6,381 bases of DNA from Lentihominibacter excrementipullorum. Its GTDB lineage: Bacteria; Bacillota; Clostridia; Peptostreptococcales; Anaerovoracaceae. Below, one piece after another: positions 1-6,153 of this stretch (its first letter is position 1; each line of letters starts with the position of its first letter). Location of the stretch: NCBI GenBank assembly GCA_018713975.1, contig DVOB01000021.1, positions 1 to 6,381 on the forward strand. Reading direction: 5' to 3'. The notes beneath the pieces were generated by a model. It saw only the letters and a program-made list of their open reading frames with translations, did not search any database and was not told the origin of the DNA. A program made the position numbers and the translations under genes.

Positions 1-55
1 GGATATAGATCGTTGACCCGGCGCTCCTTTTATTCATGTACGCGTCAAACCGCAT
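1..55 (-). CDS. Possible 5' end of a gene running off the left edge
   Basis: An open frame starts at an ATG 21 bases after the amidohydrolase stop and runs off the window without a stop, giving MRFDAYMNKRSAGSTIYI. A second in-frame ATG lies six codons in. No strong ribosome site precedes either start; only a weak GAAG is seen before the first. The short gap and the lack of a terminator after the amidohydrolase would fit a co-transcribed neighbour. Eighteen residues are too few to recognise a family, and the frame could be chance. Confidence 0.3.
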   Translation of the reverse strand, partial: MRFDAYMNKRSAGSTIYI

Positions 56-76
56 ATCTTCGGAGATTGCCCGGGA

Positions 77-1768
77 TCACGCTTTGTAGACGACCCTGCC
101 ATCGAATATCGTCTCCAGCACTTTCGTTTTCTCTATATCAAGATGATCTATGGCAAAAATATCTCTGTCTATGATGATCATGTCGGCCTTCTTTCCCGGC
201 TCCAGGGTGCCTATCTCCTGTTCACGGTGCATGGCAAACGCAGCATTGGAAGTATAGGCTCTCACCATGTCTTCAACGCTCACACGCTCTTCAGGCCCCA
301 GCAGCCAGCGAGGATCATCTTCATCGTCTATCGCTCCGACGCCGAAATAATCGGCATCGTACAGGTTTCTCGTCACGCCTGCCTGTATCGCGAAGAAAGG
401 GTTAGGATCAGGCGACGAAGGATAATCAGCGGAGCACGTGACGAGCACTCCATTATCGATTAATTTTTTCAACGGATATTCCCGGGCTGCCCGTTCTTCA
501 CCCAGAAGAACCTCTTCACTGTCAAAATATATGGACGGATCTTTGAGATGCCAGTAAGTATTGACACAGGCCACCATCCCCAGCTCTCCCATCTTCCTGA
601 TATCATCGTCTTCAACAAGCTGCAAGTGGGTGATACAGTTTCTATGATCGCCGGCGACAGCACACTGCGCCCGCTCCAGCGCTTCGACAGCTACAGCGAC
701 AGCGCCATCGCCCACTCCGTGGATATGGATATTGAATCCTCTGCGAAGGACCTCTTCAAAAGTCTCCGTCAGCTCGACCGGATCCCACAGGAGCTCCCCG
801 CGATACGGTTCGCCGTCTTTCTCCACACAGTAAGGCTCCTTCAGGAACGCGCTCAATCCTTCGACCGTCCCGTCAAGGAAAAACTTGGCTGTAGTCGCTC
901 TGATACAGCTCCCGGCAGTGCTCAGATCGCGCCTCGTCCTCTCAAGATCGTCTATCTGCGATAGTTTGTTTTCTACAGCTTTTATCTCACGAGCGCCATC
1001 TATCCTCAGAGAAAGCTTATCGTCGTCTTCGAAATACCTCATGATATCAAATATAGGCACCGGATCTGAAGACGCGGACTGGCGCATCGCCAGAACGGTC
1101 GTATAACCATAGGAATTCATCAGATCCTGAAACCATTGGTATGCCTGGATCTTTTCCTCCCGAGAGAACTGCTGCTCCTTGAACAGCTTCTTCGCCTCGT
1201 CCTTGAGTATCCCCCAAAGATTCCCCTGAGCATCCTTTTCAATGACTCCGCCGGGGATATCTTCCGTCGTCCCGGTTATCCCGGCCTCTTCCAGTCCTTT
1301 GCTATTGAGCCATATCACATGACCGCCTTCGTCTATGATACCTATCGGCTTATCGGAGCAGATAGCGTCGAGCCGTTCCTTTCGCGGCCCTTTGATCTTC
1401 TCATCACCGGGGAACAGGGCTGTCTTGAAACCTTTGCCATAGTACACATCCTTTTCCGGATGGGTTTTAATGAAATCCCTTATGATCTCCTCTGTCTCTT
1501 CGGCAGTCTTGGCATCATAAACATCAATGTTGTGAAGGGCGTTGTACGCGTTTCCCGGCACGTGGACATGCATATCTATCAAGCCTGGTAGCACTGTCTT
1601 GCCGCCCAGATCCACCACTTTCGTATCTTTCGAAATAAATCTCCCCGCATCCGCGCCATCACCTGTCCAGAGTATTTCTCCATCTTTGATCGCTATAGCC
1701 TCGGCCACGGTGAAACCTTCATCCATAGTATAGATCCTGCCGTTTCTCATCACCATATCCGCCATCAT
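77..1768 (-). CDS. YtcJ-like metal-dependent amidohydrolase
   Basis: A 563-residue protein of the amidohydrolase superfamily (amidohydrolase 3, YtcJ-like), cytosolic, with no signal peptide. These enzymes use one or two metal ions in a TIM barrel to hydrolyse C-N or similar bonds; the substrate cannot be told from sequence. The N-terminal beta-sandwich (about 1-60) leads into PGLIDMHVHVPG, whose HxH (H67, H69) is the first metal site. Further landmarks are FLDGTVEGLSA followed by EPY (the DG..E...EPY signature of this group), HIHGVGDGA and ITHLQLV with further metal-binding histidines, CSADYPSSPDP with the late catalytic Asp, and a C-terminal GTLEPGKKADMIIID strand returning to the sandwich. 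The length is normal for the family. The start is one of two adjacent ATGs; an AGGAAGGGG ribosome site lies 7 bases before the first. It follows the GNAT gene by 102 bases and shows no terminator of its own. The family is secure and the substrate unknown. Confidence 0.93.
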   Translation of the reverse strand: MMADMVMRNGRIYTMDEGFTVAEAIAIKDGEILWTGDGADAGRFISKDTKVVDLGGKTVLPGLIDMHVHVPGNAYNALHNIDVYDAKTAEETEEIIRDFIKTHPEKDVYYGKGFKTALFPGDEKIKGPRKERLDAICSDKPIGIIDEGGHVIWLNSKGLEEAGITGTTEDIPGGVIEKDAQGNLWGILKDEAKKLFKEQQFSREEKIQAYQWFQDLMNSYGYTTVLAMRQSASSDPVPIFDIMRYFEDDDKLSLRIDGAREIKAVENKLSQIDDLERTRRDLSTAGSCIRATTAKFFLDGTVEGLSAFLKEPYCVEKDGEPYRGELLWDPVELTETFEEVLRRGFNIHIHGVGDGAVAVAVEALERAQCAVAGDHRNCITHLQLVEDDDIRKMGELGMVACVNTYWHLKDPSIYFDSEEVLLGEERAAREYPLKKLIDNGVLVTCSADYPSSPDPNPFFAIQAGVTRNLYDADYFGVGAIDDEDDPRWLLGPEERVSVEDMVRAYTSNAAFAMHREQEIGTLEPGKKADMIIIDRDIFAIDHLDIEKTKVLETIFDGRVVYKA

Positions 1769-1839
1769 GACTCGTCCCCTTCCTCTTCATCAGTCTTCAA
1801 TGCGCTGTCCAAAAACTGACCCCGCAAGACCAGGCCCCG

Positions 1840-1858
1840 AAAAAACAGCACCTGCTGC
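1840..1858 (-). terminator. Weak terminator-like hairpin after the GNAT gene
   Basis: On the minus strand a short stem (GCAGC, loop AGGT, GCTGT) is followed directly by a run of T, starting about 13 bases after the GNAT stop codon. The stem is only 4-5 pairs, so it may be a weak or partial terminator and readthrough into the amidohydrolase gene is likely. No convincing promoter is visible in the rest of this 102-base gap. Confidence 0.3.
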
Positions 1859-1870
1859 ATCTCCGCGCAT

Positions 1871-2365
1871 TCACTTGCGAACATACATCCTCAGATCGCC
1901 GCCATCTTCCGACTTCACCATTCCCATAAACTCCCATCCATATCTCTCATAAAATCCTGTATGGTCGGTGACGAGGTACATGGCCTCGATGCTCTCCTGC
2001 TTCATATCACCGCATATCTTTTCCAGCAAGCATCCGGCAATGCCATGGCAACGAAACTCCGGCTCCACGTATAGAGCGCATATATTAGGCGCCAGATCCT
2101 TTCTCTCGTGAAAATCGTTATCTATGACCCCTGCTCCGGCTATGATATCCCCGTCCCGCGACACGACCACATACCACCGCGGAAAAGGCGCATCCCCTTT
2201 TATGCTCGAATCTATGCTATCCAGGTATTCCTGCTCAGGCACGCCCTCCGCAACGCCCCACTTCTCATAAAACCACCGGGCGGCAGCTTCTCTGAGCTGC
2301 GGCGTCCCGCGAAGATCTTTGATATCACAGCCACTTGCAGCTTCCCGCACTTCATTTTTCTTCAT
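1871..2365 (-). CDS. GNAT family N-acetyltransferase
   Basis: A 164-residue protein with the GCN5-related acetyltransferase fold, expected to move an acetyl group from acetyl-CoA to an amine of unknown nature in the cytosol. The core begins around residue 20. WYVVVSRDGDIIAGAGVI (64-81) forms the central strands. ALYVEPEFRCHGIAGCLL (97-114) is motif A, with the acetyl-CoA pyrophosphate-binding loop R-C-H-G-I-A (R105 to A110). MYLVTDHTGFYERYGWEFMG (129-148) is motif B with the usual FYxxxGW segment. The start at 2365 is chosen because GAGGTGAGG lies just upstream and two candidate promoters sit behind it. A longer in-frame extension would read back through those promoters and the preceding gene's terminator. 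It appears to be a single-gene unit, possibly read on into the amidohydrolase. No substrate can be named. Confidence 0.9.
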   Translation of the reverse strand: MKKNEVREAASGCDIKDLRGTPQLREAAARWFYEKWGVAEGVPEQEYLDSIDSSIKGDAPFPRWYVVVSRDGDIIAGAGVIDNDFHERKDLAPNICALYVEPEFRCHGIAGCLLEKICGDMKQESIEAMYLVTDHTGFYERYGWEFMGMVKSEDGGDLRMYVRK

Positions 2366-2367
2366 AT

Positions 2368-2376
2368 CCTCACCTC
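2368..2376 (-). promoter_or_regulatory. Ribosome binding site that fixes the GNAT start
   Basis: GAGGTGAGG on the minus strand ends 2 bases before the ATG at 2365, with its GAGG core at slightly larger spacing. It decides between this ATG and in-frame ATGs further upstream, which lack such a site. Confidence 0.7.
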
Positions 2377-2384
2377 TGAGCTTC

Positions 2385-2430
2385 ATTATATCATATCGTT
2401 TATCATACCGGATCGGTTTTACACTTTCAG
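2385..2430 (-). promoter_or_regulatory. Promoter region of the GNAT gene, two overlapping candidates
   Basis: Candidate one has -35 CTGAAA (2430-2425) and -10 TATGAT (2407-2402) with exactly 17 bases between, which would give a leader of about 30 bases. Candidate two is a perfect extended -10, TGATATAAT (2393-2385), with no matching -35; it would leave only about a 13-base leader. The two -10 boxes form a direct repeat of TATGATA 12 bases apart. Candidate one is preferred because it leaves the ribosome site intact, but both could be used. Confidence 0.65.
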
Positions 2431-2450
2431 GACATCCAACGTTCGCCATA

Positions 2451-2476
2451 CAAAAATCCCGCCGTTGATCGGCGGG
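2451..2476 (-). terminator. Intrinsic terminator of the pyrophosphatase gene
   Basis: On the minus strand CGGCGGG pairs with CCCGCCG across a 5-base loop (7 G/C-only pairs, 2458-2476), followed by ATTTTTG. It lies 16 bases after the pyrophosphatase stop. The GNAT promoter begins about 20 bases further on, so the two genes are separate transcription units. Confidence 0.9.
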
Positions 2477-2492
2477 GCTTTTCTCTGAAAAA

Positions 2493-4169
2493 TCATCCGT
2501 TATTCTGCAATGCCTCGGCAAAAGGAGGCAGGAACTGTTTCTTCCTCGAAACGATGCCTTTCAGTATGATACGTTCCGCTTCCTCCGGAATATCGAAGGC
2601 TTCCCGCACCATTTCATCCGCCATCGGCCCACAGCAGAGCAACTCGGTATTAGTCTCTACGATGTTGGTCATCATCATGAACATCATGTCCAGATCCTGG
2701 CTTTCCATGACAGTCCTGAGACATGGCTCTACCTTTTTCTTTATATTGTCCAGCTCCTCCTGATCCATAAAGGTTACCTGACTCACTCCAAAGGAATATC
2801 CCTCATTAGTGAAACGTTTGAAATCCTGATAACAGATCTCCTCCGGCGTCTTGCTCTGCAGACTGCTTCCGGCTTCAAACATCTGATGAGCGAACTCCCT
2901 GATATCCGTCCCTGCCAGCTTCGCCAGCTTCTCACACGCCTTTTTGTCAGCTTCCGTACAGGTAGGCGACCTGAACACCAATGTATCGGAAATGATGGCA
3001 GCCATCAGCAGGCCGGCCATCTTCTCGTCAGGCACCAATCCCGCCTCAGCATACATTTGAAAAATTATAGTGGCGGTACAGCCTACCGGCTGATTCCTGA
3101 AATACACAGGCCCCAGAGTCTCAAACCCGCCCAGCCTGTGATGATCTATTATTTCCAGCACCTGAGCGTTTTCCATACCGTCCACCGCCTGAGCTATCTC
3201 ATTGTGATCTACCAGGATCACTTTCTTGCGATTGATATTGAGCAGTCTTCTTCGTGAAATAAATCCCAGATACCGCTCGTTCTTGTCGATAACGGGAAAA
3301 TTGTGAAACCTGTATGTCTTCATCGTCTCCTCGATGTCCTCCAGTGAGTCGGACATCTGAAACGAGATCAGATTCTCGTCGGTCATGAAAAACTTCACAG
3401 GTATACTCTGGTTTATCAACCTGGCCGTAGTGAATGTGTCATATGGAGTGCTGATGATCACACAGCCCCTTTCCATGGCCAGCTTCTTTATGGTATTGGT
3501 AGGCGTCGAACCCTGGCAAAGCACCAGGCATTTTGCTCCCAGCTCTATGGCAGTGAAATGGGTCTCGAACCTGTCTCCCGATATCACCAGATCCGATTCT
3601 TCTATGAAGCCTTCCATCACATCCGGGCTGGATGCTGCTATCGTCACCTTTCCTTCTGTATAAAGGGCATCCTTATCTCCACAGATTACCTGACCATTCA
3701 GCGTTTCGGCGATGCTGGAAAACCTGGTCTCGGCATTGGCCAGCACATGACTGTCGCTCTCATCCATATAGGACTGCGCTATATCCGTTATGGAAACGAT
3801 ACCCTCCAGCTTGCCGTCGGAGAGGACCGGGACCGATCTGGAATCCTGCTTTCGCATCAGCTCCCAGGCCACCTTTATAGAATCATCGCTTTCTATACCT
3901 CTTATGAGGTTCAGCTCTATATCCCCGATCTCCGGCCGCACTGTGCTCAGATAATGGGGAGCCGGTACTCCGAAATGATCCAGTACGAACTTAGTCTCTT
4001 CATTGACTATCCCCGCCCGGCAGGCGATATAATCCGTACAGCCTTCACCAGTGCGATTTTTCAGATCGCTGTAGGCGATCGCCGAGCATATGGAATCAGT
4101 ATCCGGGTTCTTATGCCCTATGACGTATACTTTAACTTTCTCCTTATTGATGTCTTCTTCGCGGTTCAT
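2493..4169 (-). CDS. ppaC: Manganese-dependent inorganic pyrophosphatase with CBS and DRTGG domains
   Basis: A 558-residue family II inorganic pyrophosphatase that splits pyrophosphate to two phosphates and so pulls biosynthetic reactions forward; cytosolic. The DHH catalytic domain opens with VIGHKNPDTDS (H19, D23 and D25 are metal ligands). It is interrupted by a regulatory insert: a CBS motif (about 78-135), a DRTGG domain (about 155-265) and a second CBS motif (about 270-315). The DHH domain resumes with VDHNE, then IIDHHRLGGF, VGCTAT and AIISDTLVFRSPTCTEAD. The DHHA2 domain ends with the phosphate-binding SRKKQ (541-545). In characterised clostridial relatives the CBS pair binds adenine nucleotides (AMP/ADP inhibit, ATP or diadenosine polyphosphates activate); the same is inferred here. 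The start at 4169 is preferred over an in-frame ATG at 4259 because the promoter lies between them. A weak AGGAA sits 6 bases upstream, and a perfect AGGAGG sits 17 bases away, further than usual. All catalytic motifs are intact. Confidence 0.96.
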   Translation of the reverse strand: MNREEDINKEKVKVYVIGHKNPDTDSICSAIAYSDLKNRTGEGCTDYIACRAGIVNEETKFVLDHFGVPAPHYLSTVRPEIGDIELNLIRGIESDDSIKVAWELMRKQDSRSVPVLSDGKLEGIVSITDIAQSYMDESDSHVLANAETRFSSIAETLNGQVICGDKDALYTEGKVTIAASSPDVMEGFIEESDLVISGDRFETHFTAIELGAKCLVLCQGSTPTNTIKKLAMERGCVIISTPYDTFTTARLINQSIPVKFFMTDENLISFQMSDSLEDIEETMKTYRFHNFPVIDKNERYLGFISRRRLLNINRKKVILVDHNEIAQAVDGMENAQVLEIIDHHRLGGFETLGPVYFRNQPVGCTATIIFQMYAEAGLVPDEKMAGLLMAAIISDTLVFRSPTCTEADKKACEKLAKLAGTDIREFAHQMFEAGSSLQSKTPEEICYQDFKRFTNEGYSFGVSQVTFMDQEELDNIKKKVEPCLRTVMESQDLDMMFMMMTNIVETNTELLCCGPMADEMVREAFDIPEEAERIILKGIVSRKKQFLPPFAEALQNNG

Positions 4170-4209
4170 CGTAAATTCCTGTTTATCCTCCTGGTTATCC
4201 TTTGTGGTT

Positions 4210-4218
4210 AGTATAACA
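4210..4218 (-). promoter_or_regulatory. Extended -10 promoter of the pyrophosphatase gene
   Basis: TGTTATACT on the minus strand combines the TGn extension with -10 TATACT. At 17-base spacing the -35 position holds only GATAAA, a poor match, which extended -10 promoters can tolerate. Transcription would start near 4203, giving a leader of about 34 bases. Its position supports the start at 4169 and makes the gene independent of the regulator gene upstream, although no strong terminator separates them. Confidence 0.7.
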
Positions 4219-4291
4219 CAATCTGTGTGGAGTTTATCTGAAAAGCTACGCTTCCGCAAGATTGTAATGTAAAATTTCTGTTAACGCCTCT

Positions 4292-4870
4292 CTATCTTTT
4301 TATGCCGTTCCAGAAGACTTTCCAGACTTCCCGGAATTTTTCCTCATAAGCCTGGCGGGAGTCGTTGAGCATGTGGAAGAACATACCATCCAGTATACAT
4401 ATAAATGCCTGAGTCACCGTTTCCCCGGAGAGGAATATCTCCGGCTCTCTTTCAACGGCCTCATATATCACCTTCCGCATCTCATCCTCTCCTTCCCTGT
4501 AAAAATTCGTGAAGAGCTCTTCGAATTGCGGCGGCGGCGCGAAAAAGTACCGTCTGAGAAAGCGGCCTTCCTCCGTGCCGTAGAAGTATTCGTTCATCAT
4601 CTTCATCAGCCCCTGCAGCTTCTCTTCAGCAGGCATAGGCCTGATTTCCGCCGCGTATCGGCGAATGAACCGACGGTACTCGCCGAATACGAAATCGCAG
4701 ACGCTGATGAACAGCGTCTCCTTTCCCGAAAAATACGCGTACATGGATGGAGCCTTGATATGGACCCGTCCTGCCAGCTCTCTCATGGAAGCTTTTTCAT
4801 ATCCGCTTTCCGCGAACAGGACGATAGCCTCGTCCAGTATTTTCTGTCTCGTCTCCTCACCTTTTTTCAC
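4292..4870 (-). CDS. TetR/AcrR family transcriptional regulator
   Basis: A 192-residue regulator of normal TetR-family length. Residues 7-55 form the DNA-binding domain: RQKILDEAIVLFAESGYEKA is helix 1, followed by the helix-turn-helix at about 27-46 (MRELAGRVHIKAPSMYAYF), whose SMYAYF recognition-helix end and following GKETLF are family hallmarks. The rest (about 56-192) is the ligand-binding and dimer domain; its ligand cannot be read. The start codon is GTG, with GGGAGG 5 bases upstream. It is the third gene of the efflux operon, 45 bases after the second pump subunit. The probable target is the 16-base palindrome in the operon leader, so it likely represses the pump and itself until an inducer binds. 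That link is inferred from position and is not shown by the sequence. Confidence 0.93.
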   Translation of the reverse strand: MKKGEETRQKILDEAIVLFAESGYEKASMRELAGRVHIKAPSMYAYFSGKETLFISVCDFVFGEYRRFIRRYAAEIRPMPAEEKLQGLMKMMNEYFYGTEEGRFLRRYFFAPPPQFEELFTNFYREGEDEMRKVIYEAVEREPEIFLSGETVTQAFICILDGMFFHMLNDSRQAYEEKFREVWKVFWNGIKR

Positions 4871-4882
4871 GACTGCCTCCCG

Positions 4883-4911
4883 ATCCCGCGGCTATTCTCT
4901 CCGCCGCGGAT
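4883..4911 (-). other. Intercistronic hairpin between pump subunit and regulator gene
   Basis: GCCGCGG (4909-4903) pairs perfectly with CCGCGGC (4892-4886) across a 10-base loop, and two more pairs form around a single-base bulge. It fills most of the 45-base gap before the GTG start of the regulator and has no T run after it, so it is unlikely to be a full terminator. It could stabilise the upstream mRNA or lower expression of the regulator relative to the pump. Confidence 0.55.
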
Positions 4912-4915
4912 TTAT

Positions 4916-5230
4916 TCATGACACCAGCTTCAATCCTATCACGCATATTATTATACCACTCACCAACAGTATTTTCCTCATGTCTTTAGACTCCTTGAAG
5001 AGGAACATCCCCATCAGGACACTTCCCGCGGAGCCAATTCCCGTCCATACCGCATATCCGACGCTGATGGGTATGCCCCTGAGAGCCGCGTACAGCAGGG
5101 ATACGCTGAAAAATATGAACATGAAGCAGAGGAGAGTATACTTGAGCTTCGTGAAGCCCTCCGACTTCTTTACATTATATACCACGCCGATCTCCATACA
5201 ACCCGACAAAATGATTATCAGCCAGCTCAT
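4916..5230 (-). CDS. Small multidrug resistance (SMR) efflux subunit, YkkD-like
   Basis: A 104-residue membrane protein with four predicted transmembrane helices (about 2-20, 28-48, 55-76 and 82-102). The SMR proton- and substrate-binding glutamate is present in helix 1 (GCMEIG, E13). GYAVWTGIGSAGSVLMG carries the conserved motif of helices 2-3, and the end IGLKLVS is typical. Features shared with Bacillus YkkD include the GC-E start of helix 1 without the tryptophan seen in its partner, and a FxKExKD loop after helix 3. Paired SMR proteins usually work as heterodimers that export cationic drugs or guanidine-like compounds in exchange for protons; the substrate here is unknown. Its start lies 1 base after the stop of the partner gene (TGATATG), and its AAGGAGG ribosome site lies inside that gene, so the two are translationally coupled and probably made in equal amounts. 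Confidence 0.93.
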   Translation of the reverse strand: MSWLIIILSGCMEIGVVYNVKKSEGFTKLKYTLLCFMFIFFSVSLLYAALRGIPISVGYAVWTGIGSAGSVLMGMFLFKESKDMRKILLVSGIIICVIGLKLVS

Positions 5231-5231
5231 A

Positions 5232-5660
5232 TCATCTGCCTCCTTCCTTCCCTGTCTCGCAGGCAGCCTTTCCCGCTTGACCTGCAGCTTCAGCAGCTTG
5301 GCCAGCGATCCCGCCCGTCCGGCACTCAGCTTCGCCAGCCTTTCTCTCCGGTATGAATTTCAGACCGATTATGCAGCCTATCAACGCCGCGATAAGCAAA
5401 ACTTTCAGCAGACTGAAATGATCTCCGAGGAACGCCATCCCCACTACCACTGTTCCGACAGATCCTATCCCTGTAAAAACAGCATATGCCGTCGAAACAG
5501 GGATGCCCGTCAACGATTTTGAAAACAACCAGAAACTGATGATCAGCATCGCTGCCACAGCGACCACCATCCCCGGCCTCACGTCACCATCTATGAGAGA
5601 CACTCCTGTAGCCCAGCCAATTTCCATGAAGCTTCCTGCGATAAGATATATCCAAGACAT
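5232..5660 (-). CDS. SMR efflux subunit, YkkC-like, with an Ala/Gly-rich tail
   Basis: A 142-residue membrane protein, first gene of the efflux operon. Residues 1-104 are a complete SMR unit of four helices with the essential glutamate E13 (SFMEIGWATG), the GIPVSTAYAVFTGIGSVGT motif (52-70) and the final IGLKF (98-102). W16 and the AVFTG motif match the YkkC type, whose partner is the next gene. The start at 5660 is chosen because AAAGGAGGT lies 4 bases upstream; an in-frame ATG at 5684 would place that site inside the coding region. Residues 105-142 are an unusual hydrophilic tail rich in Ala, Gly, Glu and Lys with seven-residue repeats (GQAAEAA, GQAGKAA) and two cysteines (C113, C134). Most SMR proteins end near 105-115. 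The tail is in frame and shows no sign of a frameshift. Part of its DNA also serves as the ribosome site of the partner gene. Confidence 0.93.
   Translation of the reverse strand: MSWIYLIAGSFMEIGWATGVSLIDGDVRPGMVVAVAAMLIISFWLFSKSLTGIPVSTAYAVFTGIGSVGTVVVGMAFLGDHFSLLKVLLIAALIGCIIGLKFIPERKAGEAECRTGGIAGQAAEAAGQAGKAACETGKEGGR
5239..5245 (-). promoter_or_regulatory. Ribosome binding site embedded in the upstream pump gene
   Basis: AAGGAGG lies 8 bases before the ATG at 5230 and encodes the last residues of the first subunit. Ribosomes finishing the first gene meet the start of the second one base later, which indicates translational coupling. Confidence 0.85.
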
Positions 5661-5664
5661 GTTT

Positions 5665-5673
5665 ACCTCCTTT
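5665..5673 (-). promoter_or_regulatory. Ribosome binding site that fixes the start of the first pump gene
   Basis: AAAGGAGGT, a near-perfect match to the 16S rRNA tail, ends 4 bases before the ATG at 5660. It rules out the longer reading from 5684. Confidence 0.85.
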
Positions 5674-5706
5674 GATATATGCATTTTTCTTTTTTGATTT
5701 GTTCTT

Positions 5707-5722
5707 TAACTAACGTTAGTTA
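5707..5722. promoter_or_regulatory. Perfect 16-base palindrome, likely TetR-family operator
   Basis: TAACTAACGTTAGTTA equals its own reverse complement over all 16 bases, and each half contains TAAC twice. It lies in the leader of the efflux operon, about 12-27 bases downstream of the predicted transcription start, where a bound repressor could block initiation or early elongation. The TetR-type regulator is encoded in the same operon, so it is the obvious candidate protein. Size and symmetry fit TetR-family operators, but binding is inferred. Confidence 0.8.
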
Positions 5723-5740
5723 GATTTTTATGGCGAAATT

Positions 5741-5769
5741 ATCCTACCATATCCTCCATGGAATGTAAA
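5741..5769 (-). promoter_or_regulatory. Promoter of the efflux operon
   Basis: -35 TTTACA (5769-5764) and -10 TAGGAT (5746-5741) are separated by 17 bases, and TGG precedes the -10, giving an extended -10. Transcription would start near 5734, upstream of the palindrome at 5722-5707. An alternative -10, GATAAT (5743-5738), overlaps it with poorer spacing. The leader is about 74 bases. Confidence 0.65.
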
Positions 5770-5872
5770 GGTGTTTTTTGAGGGATGTTTCAGCTCCGCT
5801 TTGCTCTAAATTGCAAGATACCTAAGCCTTGTAAAAACTTCGGTTCCGCTGGCGTATGTGGATGGCCTCCCT
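5770..5872. other. Intergenic stretch, nothing recognised
   Basis: This part lies upstream of the efflux promoter and before the repeat array. I see no gene, tRNA, hairpin terminator or clear repeat unit in it. Projecting the 51-base phase of the array into it gives no matching arms at the expected places. Confidence 0.5.
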
Positions 5873-5997
5873 TGCCGGATATCACGAAATCCTTCATGAT
5901 CCGGCACCTCTGACACGGGTTCCTGCCGGATTCTCAATCGATCCCGATTCTCCGGCAGCCTTGACACAGCTCCTTTCCGAATCTCACGTTTTAACTC

Positions 5998-6026
5998 AAA
6001 ATCCGGCAAGGGGCGTGCCGGATTTT
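5998..6026. terminator. Strong, probably bidirectional terminator-like hairpin
   Basis: AAAATCCGGCA (5998-6008) pairs perfectly with TGCCGGATTTT (6016-6026) across a 7-base loop, giving 11 pairs flanked by A on one side and T on the other. On the plus strand the stem runs into five T and then a T-rich tract; on the minus strand it ends in four T. It may end transcription arriving from the right-edge gene. It is built from two arms of the surrounding array brought closer together than elsewhere. Confidence 0.65.
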
Positions 6027-6089
6027 TCTGTTTCTTGTATTTTTTCGGCAATCGATTTCAAATATTTTCCACATCAGGATCGTCAACTT

Positions 6090-6113
6090 ACCGGGGAATA
6101 AAATTTCCCCGGT
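6090..6113. other. Stable hairpin within the gap of the array
   Basis: ACCGGGGAA (6090-6098) pairs perfectly with TTCCCCGGT (6105-6113) across a 6-base A/T loop. It uses a different stem sequence from the array arms. Neither strand has a proper T run after it (the plus side has TCTTCC), so termination is possible but not clear. Confidence 0.55.
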
Positions 6114-6119
6114 TCTTCC

Positions 6120-6153
6120 TGCCGAATTTTCTTTTTAGAACGAAAATCCGGCA
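6120..6153. other. Long-stem hairpin unit of the array
   Basis: TGCCGAATTTTC (6120-6131) pairs with GAAAATCCGGCA (6142-6153) over 12 positions with one mismatch, around a 10-base loop. Apart from 5998-6026 it is the most stable array unit, because its 18-base interior extends the pairing beyond the 8-base arms. Confidence 0.6.

Noticed and set aside
2032..2039. Isolated ATCCGGCA inside the GNAT gene
   Set aside because: It is a single copy without a paired arm at 25 or 26 bases and is explained by ordinary coding sequence.
2366..2521. In-frame 52-residue N-terminal extension of the GNAT protein
   Set aside because: It would read through the upstream terminator hairpin and both promoter candidates, while a good ribosome site serves the start at 2365.
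3558..4211. Plus-strand open frame of 217 codons
   Set aside because: It is antisense to the pyrophosphatase gene, which carries intact catalytic motifs. The product has no domain signature.
4170..4259. In-frame 30-residue N-terminal extension of the pyrophosphatase
   Set aside because: It lies mostly upstream of the extended -10 promoter and does not resemble the family N-terminus, which begins shortly before VIGHKNPDTDS.
4665..5522. Plus-strand open frame of 285 codons across three genes
   Set aside because: It lies antisense to the TetR regulator and both SMR genes, whose motifs, ribosome sites and coupling are clear. Its translation has no recognisable domain and it has no ribosome site.
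5661..5740. Guanidine (ykkC-type) riboswitch in the pump leader
   Set aside because: The leader is short and dominated by a DNA palindrome and an A-rich stretch. I could not find the paired stem-loops expected for guanidine riboswitches. A covariance-model search would settle it.
5856..6101. Plus-strand open frame of 81 codons in the array
   Set aside because: The frame stays open because the 51-base period is a multiple of three. There is no ribosome site, and the frame crosses a terminator-like hairpin.
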